This document shows, piece after piece, positions 33,659 through 41,610 of a DNA stretch of 64,000 bases. Location: the NCBI GenBank assembly GCA_041166085.1, contig JBEEFP010000089.1, forward strand, positions 62,001-126,000, written 5' to 3'. Under the pieces are notes generated by a model, which ran no database searches, was not told the origin of the DNA, and worked only from the letters and a program-made list of their open reading frames with translations. Source of the DNA: JBEEFP01 sp041166085. GTDB taxonomy: Bacteria > Actinomycetota > Acidimicrobiia > Acidimicrobiales > JAFATL01. A program made the translations under genes and the position numbers. Position 1 is the first letter of the stretch. Every line of letters begins with the position of its first letter.

Positions 33659-34641
33659 AGCAGCCGCTCGTCGACCCGCAGGGACGCACCGTCCGCGACC
33701 TGCGGATCTCGATCACCGACCGGTGCCAGTTCCGGTGCACCTACTGCATGCCCGAGGAAGGCATGACGTGGCTGCCGCGCGAGGAGCTGCTCTCGTTCGA
33801 GGAGCTCACCCGGATCGCCCGCGTGTGCGTCGAGCGCTTCGGGTTCACGAGCATCCGCCTGACCGGCGGCGAGCCGACGGTCCGGGCCCACCTGCCGGTG
33901 CTGGTGGAGAAGCTGGCCGCCCTCGACGTCGACCTGGCCATGACCACCAACGGGGCCACCCTGCGGCTGGTCGCCCACGATCTGGCCCACGCCGGTCTGC
34001 GCCGGATCAACGTGTCGTGCGACTCGCTGCAGGCCGACCGCTTCCTCGCCATGACCCGGCGGGACGCGCTTCCCGCGGTGCTCGACGGCATCGACGCGGC
34101 CATCGAGGCAGGTTTCGAGCCGGTCAAGGTCAACACGGTGATGGTGCGCGGCGTCAACGACGACGAGGCCGTGGACTTCGCCGCGTTCGGCCGGGCCAAG
34201 GGCGTGGAGGTGCGCTTCATCGAGTTCATGCCCCTCGACGCCGACCACACCTGGACGCGCGAGCACGTCGTCTCCGCGGCCGAGACGCTGGCCGCCATTG
34301 ACGCCGTCTTCCCCCTCGAGGCCATCCCCTCCACCAATGCGGCGCCCGCCACCCGCTACCGGTTCAAGGACGGCACCGGCACCGTCGGCGTCATCCCCAG
34401 CGTGACCCAGCCCTTCTGCGGGGACTGCGACCGGGTTCGCCTCACCGCCGAGGGCCGGTTCCGCACCTGCCTGTTCGCCACCGACGAGACCGACCTGCGG
34501 GCCGTGCTGCGGGGCGGGGGCAGCGACGACGACCTGGCCGCGGCCATCACCGCGTCGGTTGGCACCAAATGGGCAGGCCACAGCATCGGCCAGGTCACGT
34601 TCATCAGGCCGGAACGGTCCATGAGCCAGATCGGCGGCTGA
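33655..34641 (+). CDS. moaA: GTP 3',8-cyclase
   Basis: This radical-SAM enzyme rearranges GTP in the first step of molybdenum cofactor synthesis. The SAM-binding cluster cysteines are C24, C28 and C31 (DRCQFRCTYC), and the second cluster cysteines are about C255, C258 and C272 (FCGDCDRVRL...RTC). It lacks the usual C-terminal GG, ending instead in SQIGG, which preserves the two glycines. Length 328 is normal. It follows moeA and precedes moaC. Confidence 0.96.
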   Translation: MKQPLVDPQGRTVRDLRISITDRCQFRCTYCMPEEGMTWLPREELLSFEELTRIARVCVERFGFTSIRLTGGEPTVRAHLPVLVEKLAALDVDLAMTTNGATLRLVAHDLAHAGLRRINVSCDSLQADRFLAMTRRDALPAVLDGIDAAIEAGFEPVKVNTVMVRGVNDDEAVDFAAFGRAKGVEVRFIEFMPLDADHTWTREHVVSAAETLAAIDAVFPLEAIPSTNAAPATRYRFKDGTGTVGVIPSVTQPFCGDCDRVRLTAEGRFRTCLFATDETDLRAVLRGGGSDDDLAAAITASVGTKWAGHSIGQVTFIRPERSMSQIGG

Positions 34642-34650
34642 CCACCCCAC

Positions 34651-34656
34651 TAGAAT
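34651..34656 (+). promoter_or_regulatory. -10 box for leaderless moaC mRNA
   Basis: TAGAAT lies seven bases before the GTG at 34664, just after the moaA stop. No ribosome-binding site precedes the gene, so moaC probably has its own leaderless promoter. This spacing favours 34664 over the in-frame GTG at 34658. Confidence 0.55.
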
Positions 34657-34663
34657 CGTGGGC

Positions 34664-35158
34664 GTGTCAGACCGCGGCCTCACCCACCTCGACCCCCTGG
34701 GCAAGGCCCGCATGGTCGACGTCACACCCAAGGAACCCACCCACCGGCGCGCCCTCGCCCGCTGCAAGGTGTTCATGCAGCCCGAGACGACGGCCAAGGT
34801 CGCGAGCAACGCGGTGACCAAGGGCGACGTCCTGGGGGCGGCCCGCATCGCGGGGATCCAGGCGGCCAAGCAGACCGCCAACATGATCCCGCTGTGCCAT
34901 CCGCTGCTGGTGGGGTCGGTGTACGTGAACTTCAACCTGGGCGACGACCACGTCGAGGTGGAGGCCCAGGTCGAGACGGTCGACCGAACCGGCGTGGAGA
35001 TGGAGGCCCTCACCGCGTGCGCGGTGGCCGCCCTCACGATCTACGACATGTGCAAGAGCTCGGACCGGGCCATGTCCATCGGGGAGCTCGCGCTCTGGGA
35101 GAAGACCGGGGGCCGCAACGGCTCCTGGCGCCGCGAGCCGAACCTCGACGGGGTCTAG
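34664..35158 (+). CDS. moaC: Cyclic pyranopterin monophosphate synthase
   Basis: MoaC converts the MoaA product into cyclic pyranopterin monophosphate. The protein has the family motifs MVDVTPKEPTHRRALA, QTANMIPLCHPL and GVEMEALTACAVAALTIYDM, with the catalytic residues in the IPLCHPL and MEALT segments. About 164 residues is the normal length. The start at 34664 is chosen from a TAGAAT box; 34658 adds two residues. It ends the moeA-moaA-moaC run. Confidence 0.93.
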   Translation: MSDRGLTHLDPLGKARMVDVTPKEPTHRRALARCKVFMQPETTAKVASNAVTKGDVLGAARIAGIQAAKQTANMIPLCHPLLVGSVYVNFNLGDDHVEVEAQVETVDRTGVEMEALTACAVAALTIYDMCKSSDRAMSIGELALWEKTGGRNGSWRREPNLDGV

Positions 35159-35187
35159 CCAGCGTCGGCAACAACTGCTAGCTTGGT

Positions 35188-35295
35188 GCTAACTCCAGTT
35201 AGCGGCAGGTGGATCCCCACCGGGTGGCGTAGTAGGAAGTGACCCGATCAGCCGGGGGGCACCATCCACCGATGCCGGGCCGTAGCGGTTTACGG
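35188..35295 (+). other. Structured intergenic segment of unknown type (candidate leader RNA)
   Basis: The 166 bases between moaC and the next gene contain several short hairpins: GCTAAC/GTTAGC (35188-35203, loop TCCA), GGTGG/CCACC (35208-35221) and CCGTA/TACGG (35280-35295, loop GCGGTT). The first could instead be a protein-binding operator. I compared it by eye with c-di-GMP, c-di-AMP, SAM-IV and cobalamin riboswitch patterns and found no convincing match. Confidence 0.3.
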
Positions 35296-35324
35296 TCCCC
35301 GATACCAAAGGTAGGTCGAGGAGT

Positions 35325-35825
35325 TTGACCATCGTGGTGCTGCTGATCCTCGCCGTCATATGGGCGGCGGTCCTGATCCCTCCCATGTTGGGAGCCCGTG
35401 CCGAAGGTAGGCCGGCGGATTCGATCGGCGACTTTCGACGTCAACTTTCCGTGCTCCGGCGAGCAGCGCCGGTTGGCACACCGACTGGTCCCACCCTCGC
35501 GGCGTACGGCACGGTGCCGTTCGTCGCCGCTCCCCGCACCCAGTCCCGACACGAGGCGGCCCGCCGGCGCACGGTCAAGCGGCGGCGTGACGTGTTCTAC
35601 GCCCTCGTCACCTCCATGGCCGGCACCCTGGTGCTCGGTCTGGTGCCCGGGATGCACGTCCTCCTGGGTCTGCACGTCATCCTCGACGCCCTCTTCGTCG
35701 CCTATGTGGCCCTGCTGGTCCGCATGCGCAACGCGGCGGCCGAGCGGGAGATGAAGGTGCGGTTCCTGCCGCATGCGGCCTCGGCTCCTGAGCCGGTGTT
35801 CGCGCTGCGTCGCTCGGCCAACTGA
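35325..35825 (+). CDS. Small membrane protein of unknown function
   Basis: The 166-residue protein has an N-terminal membrane segment (VVLLILAVIWAAVLIPPML), a hydrophilic loop rich in arginine, then two more segments (about 95-135) and a basic tail. It resembles uncharacterised actinobacterial proteins that begin with the same segment. A GAGGAG sequence lies only one base from the TTG at 35325, so the GTG at 35334 may be the true start. The stop overlaps the translin-family gene as CTGA. Confidence 0.65.
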   Translation: MTIVVLLILAVIWAAVLIPPMLGARAEGRPADSIGDFRRQLSVLRRAAPVGTPTGPTLAAYGTVPFVAAPRTQSRHEAARRRTVKRRRDVFYALVTSMAGTLVLGLVPGMHVLLGLHVILDALFVAYVALLVRMRNAAAEREMKVRFLPHAASAPEPVFALRRSAN

Positions 35826-36442
35826 GCGGCGAAGCGGAGGGGACGGAGCGAGCGCTCCTCCCACAGCTGATCGCAACGGCACGGCGGGAGCTCGATCGCG
35901 CCCATCAGGCGCGCGAACAGGCGTTGCCTGCGACGCGGCGGGTGGTGCGATCGTCCAGCCTCGCCATCCGCGCCGTGCACCGGCGCCAGCCCGACGTGGT
36001 GGCCGAGCAGACGCGTGCTGCTGAGACGGACCTGCGAACGGCCCAGGAGGCGCTGGCGCCGTTCGCTGCGGTTGCCCACGCCGGCTTCCTGCACGACGCG
36101 GAGAAGGAGTACGCCGAGGCGGTGCTCACCGCCGCGCTCGTGGCTGGCGAGCCGCTCCCCGACCACACCGCACTCGGCATCGCCGTCCCTGCGTGGCTCA
36201 ACGGTCTGGCCGAGGCCGCGTCCGAGCTGCGGCGCCACGCCCTCGACCGCCTGCGCGACGACGAGGTCGACACGGCCGAGCGGCTCCTGCAGGCGATGGA
36301 CGACGTCTACGACGCCCTGGTCGCGGTCGACCACCCCGACGCCCTCACCGGCGGCCTGCGCCGCACGTGCGACGCCCTGCGGGCGGTCCTCGAGCGCACC
36401 CGCGGCGACATCACCCTCGCTGTCATCCACCGCCGCCGCTGA
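35822..36442 (+). CDS. Translin-family nucleic-acid-binding protein; apparent CTG start
   Basis: The all-helical 206-residue protein matches the translin family: ELDRAHQAREQALPATRRVV near the start, then DAEKEYAEAVLTAALVAGE, LPDHTALGIAVPAWLNGLAE and HPDALTGGLRRTCDALRAVL, ending RGDITLAVIHRR. Eukaryotic translin binds RNA and DNA and forms the C3PO nuclease with TRAX; archaeal and bacterial versions are little studied. The conserved first helix is in frame upstream of the only TTG (35924), leaving CTG at 35822, inside a CTGA overlap, as the likely start. The glutamates of a TRAX-like nuclease site cannot be judged by eye. Confidence 0.75.
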   Translation: MSGEAEGTERALLPQLIATARRELDRAHQAREQALPATRRVVRSSSLAIRAVHRRQPDVVAEQTRAAETDLRTAQEALAPFAAVAHAGFLHDAEKEYAEAVLTAALVAGEPLPDHTALGIAVPAWLNGLAEAASELRRHALDRLRDDEVDTAERLLQAMDDVYDALVAVDHPDALTGGLRRTCDALRAVLERTRGDITLAVIHRRR

Positions 36443-37472
36443 GCGCCCCTGACCCACCCCCGTGCGTCTCGAGGAAATCGGCCAGGGATTCGGCGGCATA
36501 TTTCCTCGAGACGCTGCGCAGGAGGTCGCGGCCCTGGCGGAAGAACTCGAGGACCGCGTCGCGCTGGTCGACTGCCGCGGCGATGGCGTCCCAGCCGATC
36601 CGGGCACCGCGGAAGTGCGGCTCGGTCCAGTAGGGGTCATCCGGGACGTCGCCCCACGGAGTGACGTAGGCATAGGGGAGCGGGTGCTCGCCATCGCCCG
36701 GTGAGCAGCCGAAGCCGGCCCGTCGTCCGTCCGCCTCGGCCCCGAGCTCGACCGAGAGGTCGAAGTGCTCCGGCCACAGCTGAACCCGCGCGGGCTCCTC
36801 GTCGGCATGCGCCTCGGCTCGCAGCTCCTCGAGGACCGATGTCGAGAACCCGAACCAGGCGGCGTAGAACGCGGCACCGTCGGGCTCCACCAGACGGGGG
36901 GCGTCGTCATCACGCGTCGTCGACGGTGTGTAGGCGGTCGGACCCTCCAACCCGCAGGCGGCCTGGGCGGCCGCGTCGGACAGCGTCGTGAGCGGGAACC
37001 GCCGCTCGGTGTCGCCCGAGTCCACGACCAGTTCGACGCCGTCGACGCGCACCTGGCGGTCGCCGTCGGCGGCGCGGAAGAACGGCGTGCCCACCCCGCC
37101 GTAGGTGAAGCGCAGGCCGATCTTGCCGTTGGCCGCGGTGCGGGCAGGACTGAGCACCCACTCGGCAAGGGTGTGAAGGCCACGGCGCGACTGCTCGACG
37201 CCATCCGGCGGGTCCGGAAGTCGCCTCCAGCCGCCGAGCCACCGGTCCGCGCACCAGGCCTCCAGCGCACGCTCCTCGCGCAGGAGCCCGTCCCAGGTCT
37301 CGTCCGCGTTGGGCACCGGCGATATCACCGGGCGATCGCCGGCGCGGTCGCCCACGTCCACCGGGTCGTCGGCGAAGTACGGCGGCTCGGTCATCGCCGG
37401 GGGAGAGGGCACGAGCACGCGCGCCTCGTACCGTCCGCCCAACCGGTCTTCCGCTTCGCGCCGCGCGTGCAT
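36423..37472 (-). CDS. Uncharacterised protein, DUF5996-like in part
   Basis: The 349-residue soluble protein has a central to C-terminal region with LWPEHFDLSVELG, GCSPGDGEHPLPYAYVTPW and DDPYWTEPHF, a pattern I associate with DUF5996-type proteins of unknown function; the family assignment is tentative. The N-terminal part is not recognised. The ATG at 37472 was chosen because an upstream extension would run into the tRNA gene. The last 30 residues are encoded by a long palindrome and a Gly/Ser-rich tail, and the 3' end overlaps the convergent translin gene by 20 bases. Confidence 0.6.
   Translation of the reverse strand: MHARREAEDRLGGRYEARVLVPSPPAMTEPPYFADDPVDVGDRAGDRPVISPVPNADETWDGLLREERALEAWCADRWLGGWRRLPDPPDGVEQSRRGLHTLAEWVLSPARTAANGKIGLRFTYGGVGTPFFRAADGDRQVRVDGVELVVDSGDTERRFPLTTLSDAAAQAACGLEGPTAYTPSTTRDDDAPRLVEPDGAAFYAAWFGFSTSVLEELRAEAHADEEPARVQLWPEHFDLSVELGAEADGRRAGFGCSPGDGEHPLPYAYVTPWGDVPDDPYWTEPHFRGARIGWDAIAAAVDQRDAVLEFFRQGRDLLRSVSRKYAAESLADFLETHGGGSGALSGGGG
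36464..36514. repeat. Long palindrome C at the end of a coding region
   Basis: Perfect 15-base arms, GCGTCTCGAGGAAAT (36464-36478) and its complement (36500-36514), flank a 21-base loop. The arm shares the TCTCGAGG core with palindromes A and B. It lies between convergent genes but inside the coding end of the minus-strand gene, so part of that protein's C-terminus is encoded by the element. Confidence 0.75.
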
Positions 37473-37519
37473 GGCGAGAGCCTGCCCCAAAGCGGGTCCA
37501 CTAGCCTGCTGTGTCCTTC

Positions 37520-37593
37520 GGGGGTGTAGCTCAGCTCGGTAGAGCGCCACGTTCGCAACGTGGAAGTCGCCGGTTCAAGTCCGGTCACCTCCA
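37520..37593 (+). tRNA. tRNA-Ala (anticodon CGC)
   Basis: The 74-base sequence folds into a standard cloverleaf. The acceptor arm is GGGGGTG/CACCTCC, the D arm GCTC/GAGC, the anticodon stem CCACG/CGTGG with loop TTCGCAA (anticodon CGC, reading GCG), and the T arm contains GGTTCAAGTCC. The discriminator base is A and the 3' CCA is not encoded. Confidence 0.95.
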
Positions 37594-37682
37594 CTCAAAG
37601 GTCCAGGTCAGGGCTGTATCGACTTCGCAGTGCAAGAAGAGGGCGGGGGATCTGCGCCTGCCAAGGCTCCTACCCTGTGCAG

Positions 37683-37811
37683 GTGACCGTTCGTGAGGTC
37701 GTTCGTCGCCGCAGCGACCACATGATCGAGGAGTACGCCCGCGACTCCCCTTGCGCCGACTTCGCGCCCGGGCTCGTCGACGGCGCGGTCGGCGACTCGT
37801 CCCATGGATGA
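37683..37811 (+). CDS. Possible small protein of 42 residues upstream of the sensor kinase
   Basis: A GTG follows a TACCCT box by six bases, the same leaderless arrangement seen for several certain genes in this window. The 42-residue reading frame (VTVREVVRRRSDHMIEEYA... ending GDSSHG) has codon use similar to its neighbours and overlaps the kinase ATG by 8 bases. It could be a small protein or a leader that couples translation to the kinase. No homologue recognised. Confidence 0.4.
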   Translation: MTVREVVRRRSDHMIEEYARDSPCADFAPGLVDGAVGDSSHG

Positions 37812-39156
37812 GGACGCGACGGCCGCAGGACCTCTGGCGCCGCCGCGCCTTGCGTCCGGACGCGCCGTGGTCGCTCGACAGGTGGCGCAGTTCGCCCTCG
37901 CCGGAGTAATCACCGTCGCCGTTGTCGGGCTCGGCACCGCCATCGCAGCGCGGCGGGTCGGCGAGCGCGAGGCCATCACCGAGGCGCGGGCCACGACGGT
38001 GGCGCGCGCCCAGGGCCTCCTCGCGCCCGTGCTCACCGACGGCATCCTCACGGGTGACCCCGACGCATTTGCGCGCGTCGCGACCGTCGTGCGGGCGGGC
38101 ATCCTCGACGACTCGCTCGTCCGGGTGAAGCTGTGGACCGGGGCCGGGCGCATCGTCTACTCCGACGAGCCCCGTCTCGTCGGCGCGACGTACCGCCTGG
38201 GAGAGGACGACCTCGCGTCGCTGCGCACCGGAGCCATCGAGGCCCAGGTCAGCGACCTGACCCAACCGGAGAACCGCTTCGAGCGCCCGTTCGGCCGCCT
38301 GCTCGAGGTCTACCTGCCTGTCGAGACGCCGTCAGGGGAGCCGCTTCTGTTCGAGGCGTACTACCGCTACGACGCGGTGGTGTCGTCGGGTGCCCGCCTC
38401 TTCCGCGCCTTCGCCCCTATCGCCCTCGGAGCACTGGTGCTGTTGCAGCTCGTGCAGGTCCCGCTCGCGTGGTCGCTCGCCCGCCGGCTGCGGCGCCGTG
38501 TCAACGAGCGGGAGGCGTTGTTGCAGCGCACCCTCGACGCGGCCGACGTCGAACGCCGCCAGATCGCCAGCGACCTGCACGACGGCGTCGTGCAGGATCT
38601 GGCCGGCGTTGCCTTCTCGCTGTCGGGCGCCAGCCGGCAGCTCGCGGGCGACGACCCGCTGCGGGCCGAGCTCCTGGAGACCGCAGCTGAACAGGTGCGG
38701 GGCAACATCCAGGCCCTGCGCTCATTGCTCGTCGAGATCTACCCGCCCAACCTGCAGGACGAAGGGCTCGAGACGGCACTCACCGACCTGCTGGCCGCCG
38801 TCCGTACGCGCGGCATCCGTGCCGAGCTCGACGCGTCCGCGTTCCGAGTGGCGGTGGCGCCCGGGGTCGCCCAGCTGTTGTACCGCGGCGCGCAGGAGGC
38901 GCTGCGCAACGTCGTGCGCCATGCCGACGCCACCTCGGTCCACGTGCGGCTGGCCGCGGTCGACGGCTCGGCACGCGTCGAGGTCACTGACGACGGCAGA
39001 GGCTTCGACCGGGAACAGGCCGCTGCGCGAGCTACCGAGGGGCACTTGGGCCTGCGCAGCCTCGCGGGCCTCGTCACCGACGCGGGCGGGACGATGCACG
39101 TCGCGTCCGATCCCGATGTGGGGTCCACCGTCACCATCGAGGTGCCGGTCGCATGA
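37804..39156 (+). CDS. Sensor histidine kinase, NarX/DesK type
   Basis: The 450-residue protein has two membrane segments (about 27-48 and 200-222) enclosing an external sensor domain of about 150 residues, then a HisKA_3 dimerisation helix with the phosphoacceptor at about H259 in IASDLHDGVVQDL, and a GHKL ATPase domain (VRHADAT N-box, DDGRGF G1-box, GHLGLRSL). It should phosphorylate the response regulator encoded next, whose ATG overlaps its stop (ATGA). The signal is unknown. Confidence 0.93.
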   Translation: MDEDATAAGPLAPPRLASGRAVVARQVAQFALAGVITVAVVGLGTAIAARRVGEREAITEARATTVARAQGLLAPVLTDGILTGDPDAFARVATVVRAGILDDSLVRVKLWTGAGRIVYSDEPRLVGATYRLGEDDLASLRTGAIEAQVSDLTQPENRFERPFGRLLEVYLPVETPSGEPLLFEAYYRYDAVVSSGARLFRAFAPIALGALVLLQLVQVPLAWSLARRLRRRVNEREALLQRTLDAADVERRQIASDLHDGVVQDLAGVAFSLSGASRQLAGDDPLRAELLETAAEQVRGNIQALRSLLVEIYPPNLQDEGLETALTDLLAAVRTRGIRAELDASAFRVAVAPGVAQLLYRGAQEALRNVVRHADATSVHVRLAAVDGSARVEVTDDGRGFDREQAAARATEGHLGLRSLAGLVTDAGGTMHVASDPDVGSTVTIEVPVA

Positions 39157-39776
39157 TCCGCGTCCTCGTCGCCGACGACCACCATCTGGTCCGGGCCGGG
39201 CTCGAGCAGCTGCTCGCCACCGCGGAGGACATCGAGCTCGTCGCCACCGCCGTCGACGGCGAGGACGCGGCGCGCGCCTTCGAGGAGCACCGCCCCGACG
39301 TCGTGCTGATGGACCTGTCCATGCCGGTGCTCGACGGTGTGGCCGCCACCGGCCGCATCCTCGCCATCGACGCCGAGGCGCGCATCGTCGTGCTCACCTC
39401 GTTCTCCGACGACCGTCGCATCATGGAGGCGCTGCGTGCCGGCGCCACCGGCTACCTCATGAAGGATGCGCGCGCCGAAGAGCTCATCGCCGCCATCCGC
39501 GCCGCCGCCGAGGGCGGCGCCCCCCTCGACCCCAGAGCGGCACGCGTCATGCTCGACAGCCAGCGCCTGCTGCGACCCACCGCCGACCTCAGCGAACGGG
39601 AGACGGCGGTGCTCCGACTCGTCGCCGAGGGCCTGGCGAACAAACTGATCGCCAGGCGCCTCGGCATCTCGGAGCGCACGGTCAAGGCGCACCTCACGAG
39701 CGTCTTCCAGCGCCTCGGCGTGAGCGATCGCACCCAGGCCGCTCTGTGGGCCCAGGAGCACCTGGCGCCGGAGTGA
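39153..39776 (+). CDS. Response regulator, NarL/FixJ (LuxR-type) family
   Basis: The 207-residue protein has a receiver domain with the acidic pair D8-D9, phosphoacceptor D54 (VLMDLSMP) and lysine in YLMKDAR, followed by a LuxR-type helix-turn-helix (LSERETAVLRLVAEGLANKLIARRL). It is the partner of the overlapping kinase gene and should act as a DNA-binding transcription factor. It converges on two small exported-protein genes; no target site could be identified. Confidence 0.95.
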   Translation: MIRVLVADDHHLVRAGLEQLLATAEDIELVATAVDGEDAARAFEEHRPDVVLMDLSMPVLDGVAATGRILAIDAEARIVVLTSFSDDRRIMEALRAGATGYLMKDARAEELIAAIRAAAEGGAPLDPRAARVMLDSQRLLRPTADLSERETAVLRLVAEGLANKLIARRLGISERTVKAHLTSVFQRLGVSDRTQAALWAQEHLAPE

Positions 39777-39790
39777 CCCCGGCGACGGGC

Positions 39791-40282
39791 TCAGGTGTGG
39801 CCTGGCCCGTCGTCGCTGCCCGAGTGCGAACCCGAGCCGTCATCGGACCCTGACCCACTGCCCGACGAGCTCGAGCCGGGCCCCGAGTTCGAGCCGACCC
39901 GGTCGCCGCCGTGATCGTCGGCTGTCGTCACGGTGGTGCCCGCCACCTGGCGGGTGGCGCTGGTCGTGGGCGTCGTGCGCACACGCTCGCCGCCGTGATC
40001 GTCGACCGTCGTGGCAGTGGTGCCCGCGGGCCGGGTGGTCGGCGTGGTCGTGCCGCTGGTGTCGTCCACGCCGGTCACGCGGTCGTCGGTGGCGTCGTGG
40101 TTGGCCGGATCGTCGGCCCCGCCGCTCGTGGCCGGGTGGTCGACGATGCCGTCACCGACGTGGCTCACGAAGGCGGGCGGCGGGGTCGTGCTCACGGTGT
40201 TGGCGGCGGCGATGGCCAACCCGGCCATCGACGCCACACCGAACACCACCAGCCCGGCCGTGATGAGCGGCTTGTGCATCAT
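39791..40282 (-). CDS. Exported low-complexity Thr/Asp/Ser-rich protein
   Basis: The 163-residue protein has a signal peptide or anchor (LITAGLVVFGVASMAGLAIA) and a disordered tail. A 30-odd residue unit containing TTxTTxDDHGGxRV occurs twice, followed by a Ser/Gly/Asp run ending in GPGHT. The histidines and aspartates might bind divalent metals. The ATG overlaps the upstream gene's stop (ATGA). Function unknown. Confidence 0.6.
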   Translation of the reverse strand: MMHKPLITAGLVVFGVASMAGLAIAAANTVSTTPPPAFVSHVGDGIVDHPATSGGADDPANHDATDDRVTGVDDTSGTTTPTTRPAGTTATTVDDHGGERVRTTPTTSATRQVAGTTVTTADDHGGDRVGSNSGPGSSSSGSGSGSDDGSGSHSGSDDGPGHT

Positions 40283-40473
40283 CGGTGGTTGGGGCCGTCG
40301 TCGGCGCCCCGGCCGTGACGCACGTGGCCGGCGGGGTCATCGGCGCCGCGCCCGTGACGGACGTGGCCGGCGGGGTCGTCGGCGCCCTGACGGGCGAAGG
40401 CGGTGCCGCTCGTGCCGCCGATTGCGATGACGGTGAGCAGGAGCCCCGCCGCCAGCTTCTTGGTCTTCTGCAT
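40279..40473 (-). CDS. Small exported protein with His/Arg-containing tandem repeats
   Basis: This 64-residue protein has a clear signal peptide (KKLAAGLLLTVIAIGGTSGTAFA). The mature part is two perfect copies of GADDPAGHVRHGR followed by a truncated third (GADDGPNHR). A strong AGAGGAG ribosome-binding site five bases before the ATG supports it. It forms a two-gene operon with the downstream low-complexity exported protein. The 286 bases upstream, to the gene at 40760, show no convincing gene. Confidence 0.7.
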   Translation of the reverse strand: MQKTKKLAAGLLLTVIAIGGTSGTAFARQGADDPAGHVRHGRGADDPAGHVRHGRGADDGPNHR

Positions 40474-40759
40474 GGTTGCTCCTCTGTGTTGTGGACTACC
40501 CAGAGGTTCGGCCTGTGCATGGGACGCGGACAATGGGACCTTGGTCGTAGTACCTCCGGGACGGTGATGGGTGCGACGTGATGAGGCTGGCCGTACTCGA
40601 GATGCGCGCGAACGCCACAGGCCGGCTGACCGCGGCACAGCGGGTGCGGGCAACCGTCGTCTGGGAGGCGCGGCGCCGCACACGCGGCATCGACGCCCGC
40701 GCGGATCTGGCCCCGCCGGTCGCCACACCGAGTACACAGTTCATGACAAGGGAGGCCCA

Positions 40760-41593
40760 GTGCAGATATCACCGCGATACGACACCGACCCGATCGTCCG
40801 CCTCGACGGCGCGCCCGAGGCGGTGCGGACGCCGTTCCTGCGCCAGCGGCGGCGGTTGGCGCGAGCGCTGTCGTCCCTTTCGCCCGCGCAATGGGAGACG
40901 CCGAGCCGGTGCGAGGGGTGGCGGGTGCAGGACGTCGTGGCCCACCTCACCGGTACGGACAAGTTCTGGACCTTCGCCATCGCGTCGGGCGTGGCCGGCG
41001 CGCCGACGCGGGTGCTTGCCGCCTTCGACCCGAAGGCGACACCCGCGGCGATGGTCGACGCCGTGCGGAAGGCGTCGCCGGGCGACACCCTCGCCGAGTA
41101 CATCGAGGCGAGCGGAGCGCTGTGCGCGACGGTCGAGGCACTGGACGCCGACGGCTGGCGGGCGATGGCGGAGGCGCCCGTCGGCCACGTCAGCACCAGC
41201 GCCGTCGTCCACCACGCGCTCTGGGACGCGTGGGTCCACGAACGCGACGTGCTCGGGCCCCTCGGGATCGCCCAGGAGGAACAGGCCGATGAGATTGTCG
41301 CCAGCCTCCGCTACGCCGCGGCCCTCGGCCCTGCGTTCGCGCTGCAGTCGGGCACGGCTCACAACGGGACGCTGGCGTTGGCAGTGGAGCGGCCCGACAC
41401 ACGGGTCGTCGTCGAGGTCACCGACGACGTCTTCGTTGCTCATGGCGACGGGACCGACGACGCGCTGGTGCTGACCGGTGCCGCCGTCGATGTGCTCGAG
41501 GCGCTGAGCGTACGCGCGCCGTGGCGGCAGCCCATTCCGGACGATCAGGCCTGGCTGGTCTCTGGTCTTTCCCAAGTGTTCGAGGCCAGCTGA
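40760..41593 (+). CDS. DinB-fold maleylpyruvate-isomerase-family protein
   Basis: The 277-residue protein has the N-terminal domain of the mycothiol-dependent maleylpyruvate isomerase family: LSSLSPAQWETPSRCEGW near residue 35, VVAHLTGTDKF near 60 and HHALWDAWVHERDV near 155 supply the putative metal-binding histidines. Such proteins are abundant in actinobacteria and probably act on thiol adducts; substrate unknown. GGGAGG a few bases before the GTG supports the start. It precedes an Old Yellow Enzyme homologue on the same strand. Confidence 0.8.
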   Translation: MQISPRYDTDPIVRLDGAPEAVRTPFLRQRRRLARALSSLSPAQWETPSRCEGWRVQDVVAHLTGTDKFWTFAIASGVAGAPTRVLAAFDPKATPAAMVDAVRKASPGDTLAEYIEASGALCATVEALDADGWRAMAEAPVGHVSTSAVVHHALWDAWVHERDVLGPLGIAQEEQADEIVASLRYAAALGPAFALQSGTAHNGTLALAVERPDTRVVVEVTDDVFVAHGDGTDDALVLTGAAVDVLEALSVRAPWRQPIPDDQAWLVSGLSQVFEAS

Positions 41594-41610
41594 AACGGCA
41601 GACTGCCTTG

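Noticed and set aside
35188..35324. c-di-GMP or SAM-IV riboswitch
   Set aside because: Some fragments (GTAGCGGTTTAC, GTGAC...AGCC) recall c-di-GMP-I elements, but the conserved core is absent and the pairing cannot be completed.
40571..40759. In-frame extension upstream of the DinB-fold gene
   Set aside because: The extension is Arg-rich and not family-like, while GGAGG plus GTG at 40760 gives a standard N-terminus.
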